DNA of 64,000 nucleotides from Daphnia carinata (taxonomy: Eukaryota; Arthropoda; Branchiopoda; Diplostraca; Daphniidae): assembly GCF_022539665.2 (NCBI RefSeq), contig NC_081337.1:2828679-2892678 (forward strand), read 5' to 3'. Shown here piece by piece: positions 21,401-32,600 of the stretch. Below the pieces are notes generated by a model, which was given only the letters and a program-made list of their open reading frames with translations, did not search any database and was not told where the DNA came from. Every line of letters starts with the position of its first letter. Position 1 is the stretch's first letter. The position numbers were made by a program, and so were the translations under genes.

Positions 21401-24400
21401 CTCATCTTTTTATTTTTTCCTTATTTTAAATGTTGCACTGAAACTTTTTTTTCTGAATTGAAGTAGGGGAAAAAAAAAACTGGATAAACACATGCAGTAC
21501 TAGAGTCCCGGCCGCATCTGACACACGTGAAACGGTCATCAGCGCACGGTGACATCTGTCATGTGCGCGCGCGCGTCCTTGCCTGTTCGTCGCTTTTATT
21601 TATTATTATTATTTATAATTTTTTTCTTCCTTTTAATAGGCTGGTTGGCGTTGCACGCGGGAATAAAACATGCGCCATACTTTTCCCTTCTTCTCCACCT
21701 TCCACATGTTTTTTTTTCGAATCATTTTTTTTTTCCTCTCCCCGTCCCCTGCTACTGACGATCCCGGTGGTCGTCGACTGCACCTTTGCGTTTTCATATG
21801 TAAACTTTTTGTGTGGATTGACAGCTATCCAACTTTTTGAAAATGTATGGCGTGCCGGCCGCCCTTCATCACAAAACTCTTTTTTGTTTTTAAATAGGAT
21901 TTTATTTCATATTTCTTCTTTCTAGCTGTTACCTTTGTTTCATCGCCCATTTTCTTTTGTTTGGACAGCAGGGGCGCCACGTTAACGACGGCCGGTTTCA
22001 CGCCCACGTTCCGTTTGATAGACTACCGCATGAAACGATAAGTGTAGAAGCAGATGTACGGAATTAGACATGAGCTGGGCCAAATCACAGACCGCTATTC
22101 GCAAAAGGAGATCGCAATTACTTTAAAACAGCGGGTTGAGCATCTTGTTTTCCTCTAGGTATTTGCTTTTATTGACATTTTCTGGCGTAGTAGAAAGGTA
22201 GTTGTTTGAGTTAAATTTATTTGTTTTCTTTATTTCCTCTTTTGTGTAGTTGTGTGCCTGCATTTTTATTTCCTCCATGTTTAACGATATCATCCGGGGC
22301 GGAGGCCATCACGGTGTTGGCACACAGATTGAATTGACGGTGGTGAGAGTGAATCGTGATGACGGATGCAGTAGCCGCGTGATATACGGGACTGCATGTG
22401 TTTACTTTTCGGATGACAATTGTAGCATCCGCCACCACCACCACCGCCGTTTGTATTTAATTACCCTTGTCCGGTGTCAAACCATAGAACTTACATCCGG
22501 ACCAAAAGGACTTGGTGTGTATACATTGCAACACTAGTTGACTGCGCACACACAATTTTTTTTTTTTTTTTTTTTTCGTAAACAATGTCTTCATGTTAGT
22601 CAAATTTTGATTGTTCTTTCTCTTTTGTTTATCCTAGTGGAACGCAGTGTCTGCGGTCAGTTGCTTTTAAATGCCGAAGAAAACAAAGTCTGGAGAAGAA
22701 AAGGCGACTGACATTGTTGCCTTGCTATCTGATGGATCCGGTTACGATGTCGAGACGTGATCGAGAACAGGTGCGTAATTTAATGACTAATTTTTTTTTT
22801 GTAAAATCTAAAACTTTTGTTGCGCTTTCGTTGTCGGAAAGACGCGTACTTTTCGTCTGTATGTTTAAAAGATCGAATTCGAGTGAACCATTACCAAAGG
22901 ATAAAACCGCAGTTGCGGTGTGTTGGGTATAGGCAATCTTAAACGCTAGGCGGCACGACCAATGGGTCGGGCTTGTTGTTTTTAGCCGTCAACAAAACAC
23001 CGACTCGTCTTGTTGCGGTTCTTGTTCTTGCGCGGCCGTGGTATTGTTGTGAGATGTTAGCGGCAAATATCAAAGGCATTCCGATTACGTGTCGAGTCAT
23101 CGAGCCTTTGGATGCTTCTTAGCCTTCCCTTTGCGGTCGGCTATGGTTACGGCGTTGTTTTTGTTTACTCGATGCGTCTTGTTTACCTGACGAATTCGAT
23201 CACAAGTTATTAATATTTTCTTGTTTTGTTTATTTTTTCTTGAAGTTTTTTTTTTGGTGTTTTTCTTATATTTGAAAATAGTTATTTCAAAATCTTTTTA
23301 GGATTATGCCATTGTAAGATGGCCTTTTCAATAGAGATGGGAGAGAAAAAGGTTTTTTTAAAGGGTGAAAGTTTAGGTAGGCAACGCCATCTGTGACTCA
23401 AACCTGAAAAGACGTTGGCTGTTTTCAGATCAAGACGGGCACCGTTAACAAAAACAAGTTTAAGTTTACTGAACAGCGAAAGCGGATTAATTTTAGGGTT
23501 TGGGAACTGAAAATGTTGATTTCTTTCCTGGCGGACTGCAATCTTCATTTTAGAAATAATGCATAAATATCGCTAGTACCTTTTTGACATCAGTAATTGG
23601 AACTTCAGGGAATCATCACGAGGGGTTGGGTTTCTATTCATGACGGAATGTTTGAAAAACAAAGTCCGTTTATCTCCGTTTTGCCATAACTTTCAATTTT
23701 CAGCTCATTATTAAGCATTGCTTGAAAGTACAGCATTTTGGGTGGGTAATGTGGCATATCTTTTCATTGCGTTGTGCACCGCTCTGCGTGCTACTAAATC
23801 ATTCTAATTTCATTTTTAATGCATCCGAAAACTACAGGAATTTATGTTGTGCAACAGCGGACGAAGGAAATGAAATACGAGAATGGAGTGAGCAGTCAAC
23901 AGCTTTGGAATGCAAATGACATTCTATTCAGTATGCGGTGCCATTTGCCATAATATTCCATTGTGGAAATTGTGTCAACCCCCCTATTTTCTTCTGTCGC
24001 GCTTGATATAAACAGGTAAAAAAATTTTAGTCAATATTTTTGTAATGTTCCCTCGCCCTGCTTGCTGTCGATCACGGCTCACTCCGCCTACCATCCATGA
24101 TGGCTTCCGCCGACTGGGCCTATTTTATAGGACGAGAATCTGCGCCGACTCCCCCACCGACATCGCTGGATTTCCTTAAAAGGGCCCCACCTTTTTGCGC
24201 ATTGATTGTGAACCAATGATAGGCCGCGTGAGCGCTTCTTCAATTCTTCTCGACGGCCTTCATACTCTTTATCTCTCTTTTCATGCCTCCCCCGCCTCTC
24301 CGCCCTCTCCCCACACAACGCAACGTACACATGCGCCCTATCGATAGGAACATGTAGGCCGAGCGAATAGCCAATACGCGTACGCGAAAGAAGAGCAATC

Positions 24401-25680
24401 TTTACTACACCCCTTTTCGTGATAGGCCTAGTAGAACCTTCTTATGTGCCCCGTTTTTATACGCTAAAAAGTTAGTTAAAAGAGAAGCGCTTGCGCACGG
24501 CAAGAGGAAACAAGAAAAGAATCGGCTGAATAATTGGGGGGAGGGGGACGGGAATTACTAGGAGCAAGTGTTCCGTGTCATTCTCGTGTACGTGTCCAGG
24601 CTTAACGTTGTTGATCTTTTAAGTTGGACAGTATCTAGGCAAAGGCAATCACCCGGAACGATTAACTGAGTTGCTCTTGTAAAAGGATGGGCACACTCGC
24701 ATTTCGTCCGCATTCGCCCAGAAATCGAATCCGCCGACGGCTTGCCACTGCCTCCCTCCGCTCTTCTGTCTTATCTGTTTCGAATAAGAGGAGAACTTGC
24801 GCTTCGTTTGAGGAGTTTCCGCCTCGCGTTGCTCACGGTTGAACTTTCATCAACAGAGCCTGCTCAAATATATAAGATAGATAGATGATTCGCCTCAAAG
24901 AGTTTGAGTAACATTCTGTCCAGCTACCCATCTATCGTTCGCGTATTTACCAAAGTTCAAAGATTCGTAAGGGGGGTGGAGGAGGGGGGGGGGCAGCAAT
25001 TCTCGTTCACTGGAGCTTCAGCTTATATTCATTTGACTCGGCCAACTTGGCTCGCTTTTGCTCATTTTGCTTTCTACTTACTGCTACAGCGACGATGATG
25101 ATGATGATGAAAGGGTTCAATTTAGGGAATTCGCACAATAGTGGATTCTGATGACAAAAGCTTCCTTTGAAGAGAATGTGCTCGTATATATTGTACTGTT
25201 TTTGGCACAATCACGGCGGCTGCCATGGCCAATCCTCCCTCAGGAAATAAGCCTGCTCCACACCCTTCAATCCTCCCCCCGTCCCTCTTCTAACGCTCAC
25301 AAAGTCAGCTTACAGTTATTGTAGGCAAGCAACAAACTAGTGATAACAATCAGCTGATTTTAATTAGCAACGCGTTCACTTTCGCCTTTGCCAAAATTCT
25401 AAAGGTTTTGATGGATGACCGGCCGCACAAGGTACAATGCATACTTTGCAACATCAACGTTTCAATTTTGTTATCTTCTAATGAAAGTTGACGTCAGCAA
25501 CTCCAACAAAGGCGGAAATGTATTTTGTGCCTAGAACTAGTACAATTCGAGTCTTTGATAACTGGAGGTTTTGCAGTTATACTTGCTATGGTAATGTTAG
25601 TTATCTGCGCGAGCCCGCGGTGAAGTGGAATGCTAAGTCTTTGTGTAATGATTAAAACACATTTTCAAATCTTAAGTGAA
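18401..25680. other. intergenic region, no supported gene
   Basis: About 7.3 kb without a recognisable exon. The longest frames (for example 138 codons on the minus strand at 19235-19651, starting with GTG) match nothing that I know. At 22671-22760 a 29-codon ATG frame in a good start context is followed by a GTGCGT donor-like site at 22772; it could be a lone 5' exon but no partner exon is seen. A CCTATCGATAGG palindrome lies at 24337-24348. The sequence around 24,000-25,300 is less A/T rich than its surroundings. Confidence 0.45.
24337..24348. promoter_or_regulatory. DRE-like palindrome (TATCGATA core)
   Basis: CCTATCGATAGG is a perfect 12-bp palindrome containing TATCGATA, the DNA replication-related element bound by DREF at many arthropod housekeeping promoters. 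No transcript start is identified nearby, so it may be chance. Confidence 0.25.
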
Positions 25681-25685
25681 TCAGA

Positions 25686-25691
25686 TTTATT
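25686..25691 (-). terminator. polyadenylation signal AATAAA of the SLC13 gene
   Basis: AATAAA on the minus strand, about 260 nt after the SLC13 stop codon. It is the first such signal that I see in a short 3' UTR. Confidence 0.5.
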
Positions 25692-25946
25692 TATACTTAA
25701 CACAACAATTTATGACTTCGCTATTTACAAAGCGTAACAGTAAATGTTCAACATTTTAACAGACCATCCCTTTTACCTTTTAGGTGTGATCCTGATGAAC
25801 ATTTGCGGGAATAACTGGATTGAAGTAACTAAAATGACGAATTGCCTTTTGTTTTGGCAGACTTTGAAAGCCATGGAAGAAATCATATTCCTTTTTCTAT
25901 CGATTCAAGATGCCTGCGGACGAATCGGTAAATATCTTTGATTCAG

Positions 25947-28322
25947 CTAGATAAGTTCTTCGATACAGCTTGACAGTTGCGGATTGTTGAGACCAAAGAT
26001 TGCAACACCGAATGTCTCCATGAAGGTACAGAGAACACAGATGCTGATGATGTTCATAACTGCTCCAGCTTTAATCTGTAAAAAAATAATTACATGATAC
26101 ATTTTTTTGTATTCAAACAGTTGGTTAGAAATGTAATACCATATCTCCAGGTTTCATTTTGCCAGCTGAGAAGACCATGGCATTCGAAGGTGTTCCCACC
26201 GGTAACATGAAGGCGTGGCAGCAGCTGATGGTGACGGGAATCATCAGGTAAAGTGGATTCAATTTAGTGACTTCGCCCTGCGAGCGAAAGATGTTAATAA
26301 TCAAGTTTGTGGTCATCCTAAAATTGCAGAATGTATCATACCATCTGGGCTACTATGGGAAGCAGGATGGACGCGATTGCTGTGTTTGAAGCTATTTCCG
26401 TAATAGCAGAGGTCAGGAAACACATGATCAACATAAAGACGAATGGAGGCAAAGTAGCCAAAGAAGAAAGATAGTTGGCGAGCAGGACAGACAGTCCAGA
26501 GACTTTAGAAGCGTCGCTGATGGCGTATCCGCCGCCTAGAAGAAGAAGAACGCTCCATGGGAATTTTTTCTGGACGTAATTCCATTCTAGCAAAGCTGGA
26601 TTGGAGCAGGATTCTAAAATGAAGACGGTCACTTCCGGTAAGCCTCATTGGCGATTTTTAATTCTATCTAAATAATTTTTTGTCGTTACCTTCGCCCGCT
26701 TTGCTGAAACACCAGAAATTAGGCTTGGATGGCAGAATAAAAGCGAGAACAACAACGGCAATGGCTACAGTGCCGTCTCCAATCCGATTCCTATCAGACA
26801 TTGTTCATAAGTTAATCAGCCGGTGGTATGTAAGTATGAAAAAAAAAAAAAAAACTTACTCCTGATGAAACAGATCTTCCCAACCAGGCATGAACTGAGG
26901 ATCCTTCGAGACCCACAACACGATGAGCAAACTGAACAGGAACAGAATGGATTTCTCGTAGTAGCTCATTGGTCCTAGCTCTGTGTATTGGTTTCGAATG
27001 GACGTCTTGATGTCCTCTTTGCTCCTCATACCACAGTCTTCATCTCCAGTTGACCTGGAATTAGTTGACAAATTAATTTTTATTGTTTCGACAGTTAGCC
27101 TCTTTGGTGATTGTAATACTTGAAGTCAGCCGCGAACAAAACTTGAAGCCAAATCCAAGCCAGAAGAGTGGTGATTAATGCAACGGGTAAACCAATGGCC
27201 ATCCAAGTAGCAAAGCTTAGTCCGGTGTCCGAACCGTACAACCTGGTAAAGTATACACGCTCTATTGCAAACAATCGCATTATATTATTATTTTCGTTTT
27301 CTTACTCTTCAAAAATTCCTTTAAATGCCAAAGGTGCTCCGGATCCGATCAGTGTGCCCGTTCCGCCGATGCTGGCTGCGTAGCTGACGGCTATGAGAAA
27401 TGGAATTTTGACCTTTCGCTTGATATCATTTGGTCTACTGCTGTCACATTGAAATTCAAGAATCAGATGTCTTGAGTACTAATCGGATAACATAATGAAA
27501 AGATTTTACCATTGTTTTGTTGGCTGCGCCGTCTCCTGAAGGGTGGCAATAGAGGAATGTTGAGGCGCCAGACAATTGGCTCCCATTTCTACGTCGTTGG
27601 AGTCCTATAAAGAACAGGTGATTAAAATTTATACAGGTTATTCATACTGCGTTAAAGGATCTCTAGCAAATGTCTGCATTTATTACATGAAACAGCTCAT
27701 CTGCTACCGCATCCACAATTGGGATTAACATGGCTGTAACCCCAGAATTGGAGATCCACAAAGACAGCGACATACTAACTGCCATGAACCCCAGCATCAA
27801 CCTGTTCAAAAGGTTTCGAAAATGTAGCAGCAGGTAAAGGCTTTGAAGCGGGTGTTATACCATCGAGGATTGGTGCCAAAAGTAACGATGACTCTTAGAG
27901 CAATTCTACGATGGAGATTTGATCTTTCGACGCCTAGTGCCAGCACGACGCCTCCAAAGAAGACAATGTTGGATTGTTTGATGTAGAGGGAGCAGACTTC
28001 GGACGTACTTAGAATATCCAGCAACGGGAAAAGTACAATTGGCAAGAGACTAGTAACTGCTTCGGGAAGTGCCGACGTAAGCCAATAAATTGTCATAAGT
28101 AAGACGCAGTAACCGGCTCTGGCCTCCTATTAATCGTTTCATAAAATAATTGTATTTTTGTTTGTTTTGTTTTGTTTTGTATTTAGAATTTGGGGTAGCT
28201 AAAAATGTTCTTACCGCTCCATTGAAAATTAATGGGAGGAGCAGTAGTGGAGTTAAGACAATGACCAACGTCTTCATTTTCGGACAAACATGAGTCTGGA
28301 AGAATGTTTTGTAGCTAAGCAT
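25947..28322 (-). CDS. SLC13: SLC13-family sodium-dependent dicarboxylate/citrate transporter (INDY-like), complete
   Basis: Eleven coding exons on the minus strand: 28322-28215, 28126-27861, 27801-27687, 27604-27510, 27440-27306, 27242-27120, 27054-26860, 26790-26690, 26613-26342, 26277-26140, 26075-25947. All use GT-AG and all phases agree, giving 558 residues, the usual family length. The family carries succinate, citrate or sulfate with Na+ across the plasma membrane. Visible hallmarks: hydrophobic helix 1 (LVIVLTPLLLLPLIF), WLTSALPEAVTSLLPIVLFP, VLALGVERSNLHRRIAL, SIGGTGTLIGSG, a hydrophilic loop at about residues 275-310, LLLLGGGYAISDASKVSGLS, the second substrate motif SNT at 455-457, and a C-terminal signature block FMLPVGTPSNAMVF. 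The first substrate motif, normally SNT, reads SNS (142-144). The ATG at 28322 is the first in the exon, whose acceptor is at 28335, so the 5' UTR continues in at least one upstream noncoding exon. Substrate (dicarboxylate, citrate or sulfate) cannot be fixed. Introns are 50-120 bp. Confidence 0.93.
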
Positions 28323-28334
28323 TGTAGATGATTC

Positions 28335-29529
28335 CTGCAAACAGATTAAAAAAGAGGTTGATTATCCGGAAATCCGCACCAACTCAAAACACACCATCTG
28401 CAAGATATAACATCTGGGTCTTTACTCATCCATAACCAGCTTGGGAAGAAGATTATTGTCAAAGAAAGGGAAAATAACGCGCACACTGACGACTAATTTA
28501 TTGATCGCAGTTTGACCTCTTCGCCATCACCCATACCGATAGGTCATCGAGCACTGTCACCTTACGCGCTCCAAGCCTGAGTTATCAGGTAACTGGTATA
28601 TACGTTTAATATGGTTTGTAGTTACCTTGAACTTTTAGTTTTTGACTGCCGTTGTTGAAGCGATGATAGTTTAAAATGTAAACTGGAAGAAGTTTACTCA
28701 ACTGGTTGGGGAGACTATTGATCCACAGTTGGTTGCTAGCAACGTACTGAAGCAAGGTTTCTACGCTCTCGTATTTAAGGGTAATAAATGTTGCGATTAC
28801 GAAATTGAGCGAAAAAGCCATTAGCCGAAATATAGCTAGGAAAGCCCGGAACTTAGGAGAAGGACGGATTTAAAGCGGATCTGAGAGGCTAAAAGGTGAC
28901 ATAGATTTAGCTGGGGAATTATTTTGTACCCTAGACATCCTATCGGCAAACTGGTTTGGTTAGTTTCCTTTTTCTTTTTTTTTTTTAAGGACTAGCATAT
29001 TACATATAAATATACATTTTTTTTTCTCTTTCAATAAACAACATGAGTGGTATGTTTTAAAAATCAGCTTTAGGAGGAACTGGTGTGTATAACCTTGAAT
29101 TACTGACGCAAGTTCGCAAACAAGTTGTCGGTGAAAAGGAGCAAAATAGAAAAACAACTGTTTTATTGACGTCAAGAGAAGGTATCCGCCCTCGTGAAAA
29201 AAACAAGTCCTAATAACAAAAGGAACGTAAGTTCGATCTACAATAGCCTTTGTGTTGCAAATTTCTAGTCTACAATGCACTAGAAAGAACCGTATGGTCG
29301 AAATTATTAAAAAAAATATCGTCTTCGCCAATATTTAAAAGATAAATATGTCAAGAAATTCGAAAGGCTCTTATATTTAATACAGTTCGAGAAAATTATT
29401 TTCTCTGCTACCCTGTTGTTTGGAATTATGAACCTAACTTTCTTATCTTTGAAAAATGTAAAAAATCTCAGCTTTGATGTATTTTGATACCCCCTTTTCC
29501 CCTTGCCAGACATCTCGTAGCATCATCAG
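28335..29529 (-). other. upstream region of the SLC13 gene
   Basis: It must contain the SLC13 5' noncoding exon(s) and promoter, since the coding exon begins at an acceptor (GTTTGCAG, minus strand). GATA-type sites (for example CTGATAAC at about 28578, minus strand) occur here. The 71-codon ATG frame at 28606-28821 and the 123-codon frame at 28960-29331 on the minus strand are not recognised and are probably chance in A/T-rich DNA. Confidence 0.4.
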
Positions 29530-29620
29530 CCAGCATAAAACCGGTCTTGTGTTTTTCATGTTTTATTAGAAAACTATAAGGCTCATTGGATTTGTTTTTG
29601 ATGTTTTATTAAAAATTACA
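29530..29620. repeat. degenerate left end of the satellite array
   Basis: Two diverged partial copies of the first 50-60 bp of the 320-bp monomer, sharing ATAAAACCGG, CTTGTGTTTTT and ATGTTTTATT. The array edge is much more diverged than its interior, as expected if unequal exchange keeps only the interior uniform. Confidence 0.75.
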
Positions 29621-32600
29621 GAAAATAAGCCCGACAACATAAAACCGGCCTTGTGTTTTTTATGTTTTATTTCAAAACTATAAGGACCATTGAAAAATAA
29701 ATATGATTTTCGTGATCAGCATTTAATTCTGCATCGAAATCATATATTTTAAATGAAATTTGAGATTTGTCCAAAAATGAAAAAGTGGGAAGGCTATAGC
29801 CTTCTCACTTTTGTCAAAATCGGCCAAAAACCAAATGTCTTGAAACTAATCAAAAATCATGCTGCATAATCAGAATTGAACGCTGATTCTGATTTAGTGA
29901 TTTATTTTCCCTTTAAACGAACCGTTTTTGAACCATAACCGAAAATAAGCCCGACAACATAAAACCGGCCTTGTGTTTTTTATGTTTTATTTCAAAACTA
30001 TAAGAACCATTGAAAAATAAATGTGATTTTCGTGATCAGCATTTAATTCTGCATCGAAATCATATATTTTAAATGAAATTTGAGATTTGTCCAAAAATGA
30101 AAAAGTGGGAAGGCTATAGCCTTCTCACTTTTGTCAAAATCGGCCAAAAACCAAATGTCTTGAAACTAATCAAAAATCATGCTGCATAATCAGAATTGAA
30201 CGCTGATTCTGATTTAGTGATTTATTTTCCCTTTAAACGAACCGTTTTTGAACCATAACCGAAAATAAGCCCGACAACATAAAACCGGCCTTGTGTTTTT
30301 TATGTTTTATTTCAAAACTATAAGAACCATTGAAAAATAAATATGATTTTCGTGATCAGCATTTAATTCTGCATCGAAATCATATATTTTAAATGAAATT
30401 TGAGATTTGTCCAAAAATGAAAAAGTGGGAAGGCTATAGCCTTCTCACTTTTGTCAAAATCGGCCAAAAACCAAATGTCTTGAAACTAATCAAAAATCAT
30501 GCTGCATAATCAGAATTGAACGCTGATTCTGATTTAGTGATTTATTTTCCCTTTAAACGAACCGTTTTTGAACCATAACCGAAAATAAGCCCGACAACAT
30601 AAAACCGGCCTTGTGTTTTTTATGTTTTATTTCAAAACTATAAGGACCATTGAAAAATAAATATGATTTTCGTGATCAGCATTTAATTCTGCATCGAAAT
30701 CATATATTTTAAATGAAATTTGAGATTTGTCCAAAAATGAAAAAGTGGGAAGGCTATAGCCTTCTCACTTTTGTCAAAATCGGCCAAAAACCAAATGTCT
30801 TGAAACTAATCAAAAATCATGCTGCATAATCAGAATTGAACGCTGATTCTGATTTAGTGATTTATTTTCCCTTTAAACGAACCGTTTTTGAACCATAACC
30901 GAAAATAAGCCCGACAACATAAAACCGGCCTTGTGTTTTTTATGTTTTATTTCAAAACTATAAGGACCATTGAAAAATAAATGTGATTTTCGTGATCAGC
31001 ATTTAATTCTGCATCGAAATCATATATTTTAAATGAAATTTGAGATTTGTCCAAAAATGAAAAAGTGGGAAGGCTATAGCCTTCTCACTTTTGTCAAAAT
31101 CGGCCAAAAACCAAATGTCTTGAAACTAATCAAAAATCATGCTGCATAATCAGAATTGAACGCTGATTCTGATTTAGTGATTTATTTTCCCTTTAAACGA
31201 ACCGTTTTTGAACCATAACCGAAAATAAGCCCGACAACATAAAACCGGCCTTGTGTTTTTTATGTTTTATTTCAAAACTATAAGAACCATTGAAAAATAA
31301 ATGTGATTTTCGTGATCAGCATTTAATTCTGCATCGAAATCATATATTTTAAATGAAATTTGAGATTTGTCCAAAAATGAAAAAGTGGGAAGGCTATAGC
31401 CTTCTCACTTTTGTCAAAATCGGCCAAAAACCAAATGTCTTGAAACTAATCAAAAATCATGCTGCATAATCAGAATTGAACGCTGATTCTGATTTAGTGA
31501 TTTATTTTCCCTTTAAACGAACCGTTTTTGAACCATAACCGAAAATAAGCCCGACAACATAAAACCGGCCTTGTGTTTTTTATGTTTTATTTCAAAACTA
31601 TAAGAACCATTGAAAAATAAATATGATTTTCGTGATCAGCATTTAATTCTGCATCGAAATCATATATTTTAAATGAAATTTGAGATTTGTCCAAAAATGA
31701 AAAAGTGGGAAGGCTATAGCCTTCTCACTTTTGTCAAAATCGGCCAAAAACCAAATGTCTTGAAACTAATCAAAAATCATGCTGCATAATCAGAATTGAA
31801 CGCTGATTCTGATTTAGTGATTTATTTTCCCTTTAAACGAACCGTTTTTGAACCATAACCGAAAATAAGCCCGACAACATAAAACCGGCCTTGTGTTTTT
31901 TATGTTTTATTTAAAAACTATAAGAACCATAAGCCCGACAACATAAAACCGGCCTTGTGTTTTTTATGTTTTATTTAAAAACTATAAGGCCCATTGAAAA
32001 ATAAATATGATTTTCGTGATCAGCATTTAATTCTGCATCGAAATCATATATTTTAAATGAAATTTGAGATTTGTCCAAAAATGAAAAAGTGGGAAGGCTA
32101 TAGCCTTCTCACTTTTGTCAAAATCGGCCAAAAACCAAATGTCTTGAAACTAATCAAAAATCATGCTGCATAATCAGAATTGAACGCTGATTCTGATTTA
32201 GTGATTTATTTTCCCTTTAAACGAACCGTTTTTGAACCATAACCGAAAATAAGCCCGACAACATAAAACCGGCCTTGTGTTTTTTATGTTTTATTTCAAA
32301 ACTATAAGAACCATTGAAAAATAAATGTGATTTTCGTGATCAGCATTTAATTCTGCATCGAAATCATATATTTTAAATGAAATTTGAGATTTGTCCAAAA
32401 ATGAAAAAGTGGGAAGGCTATAGCCTTCTCACTTTTGTCAAAATCGGCCAAAAACCAAATGTCTTGAAACTAATCAAAAATCATGCTGCATAATCAGAAT
32501 TGAACGCTGATTCTGATTTAGTGATTTATTTTCCCTTTAAACGAACCGTTTTTGAACCATAACCGAAAATAAGCCCGACAACATAAAACCGGCCTTGTGT

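Noticed and set aside
22671-22760. 29-codon frame beginning MPKKTKSGEEK, with a donor-like GTGCGT at 22772
   Set aside because: Resembles a basic leader of a small nuclear factor and has a good start context, but its stop precedes the donor and no downstream exon was found.
28960-29331. 123-codon minus-strand frame between SLC13 and the satellite
   Set aside because: Hydrophobic and Lys-rich from A/T-rich DNA, no family match, no start context, no splice partner.
29621-29940. Hammerhead ribozyme or CENP-B box in the satellite monomer
   Set aside because: No CTGANGA core with a paired GAAA and cleavage site on either strand, and no sequence close to a CENP-B box.
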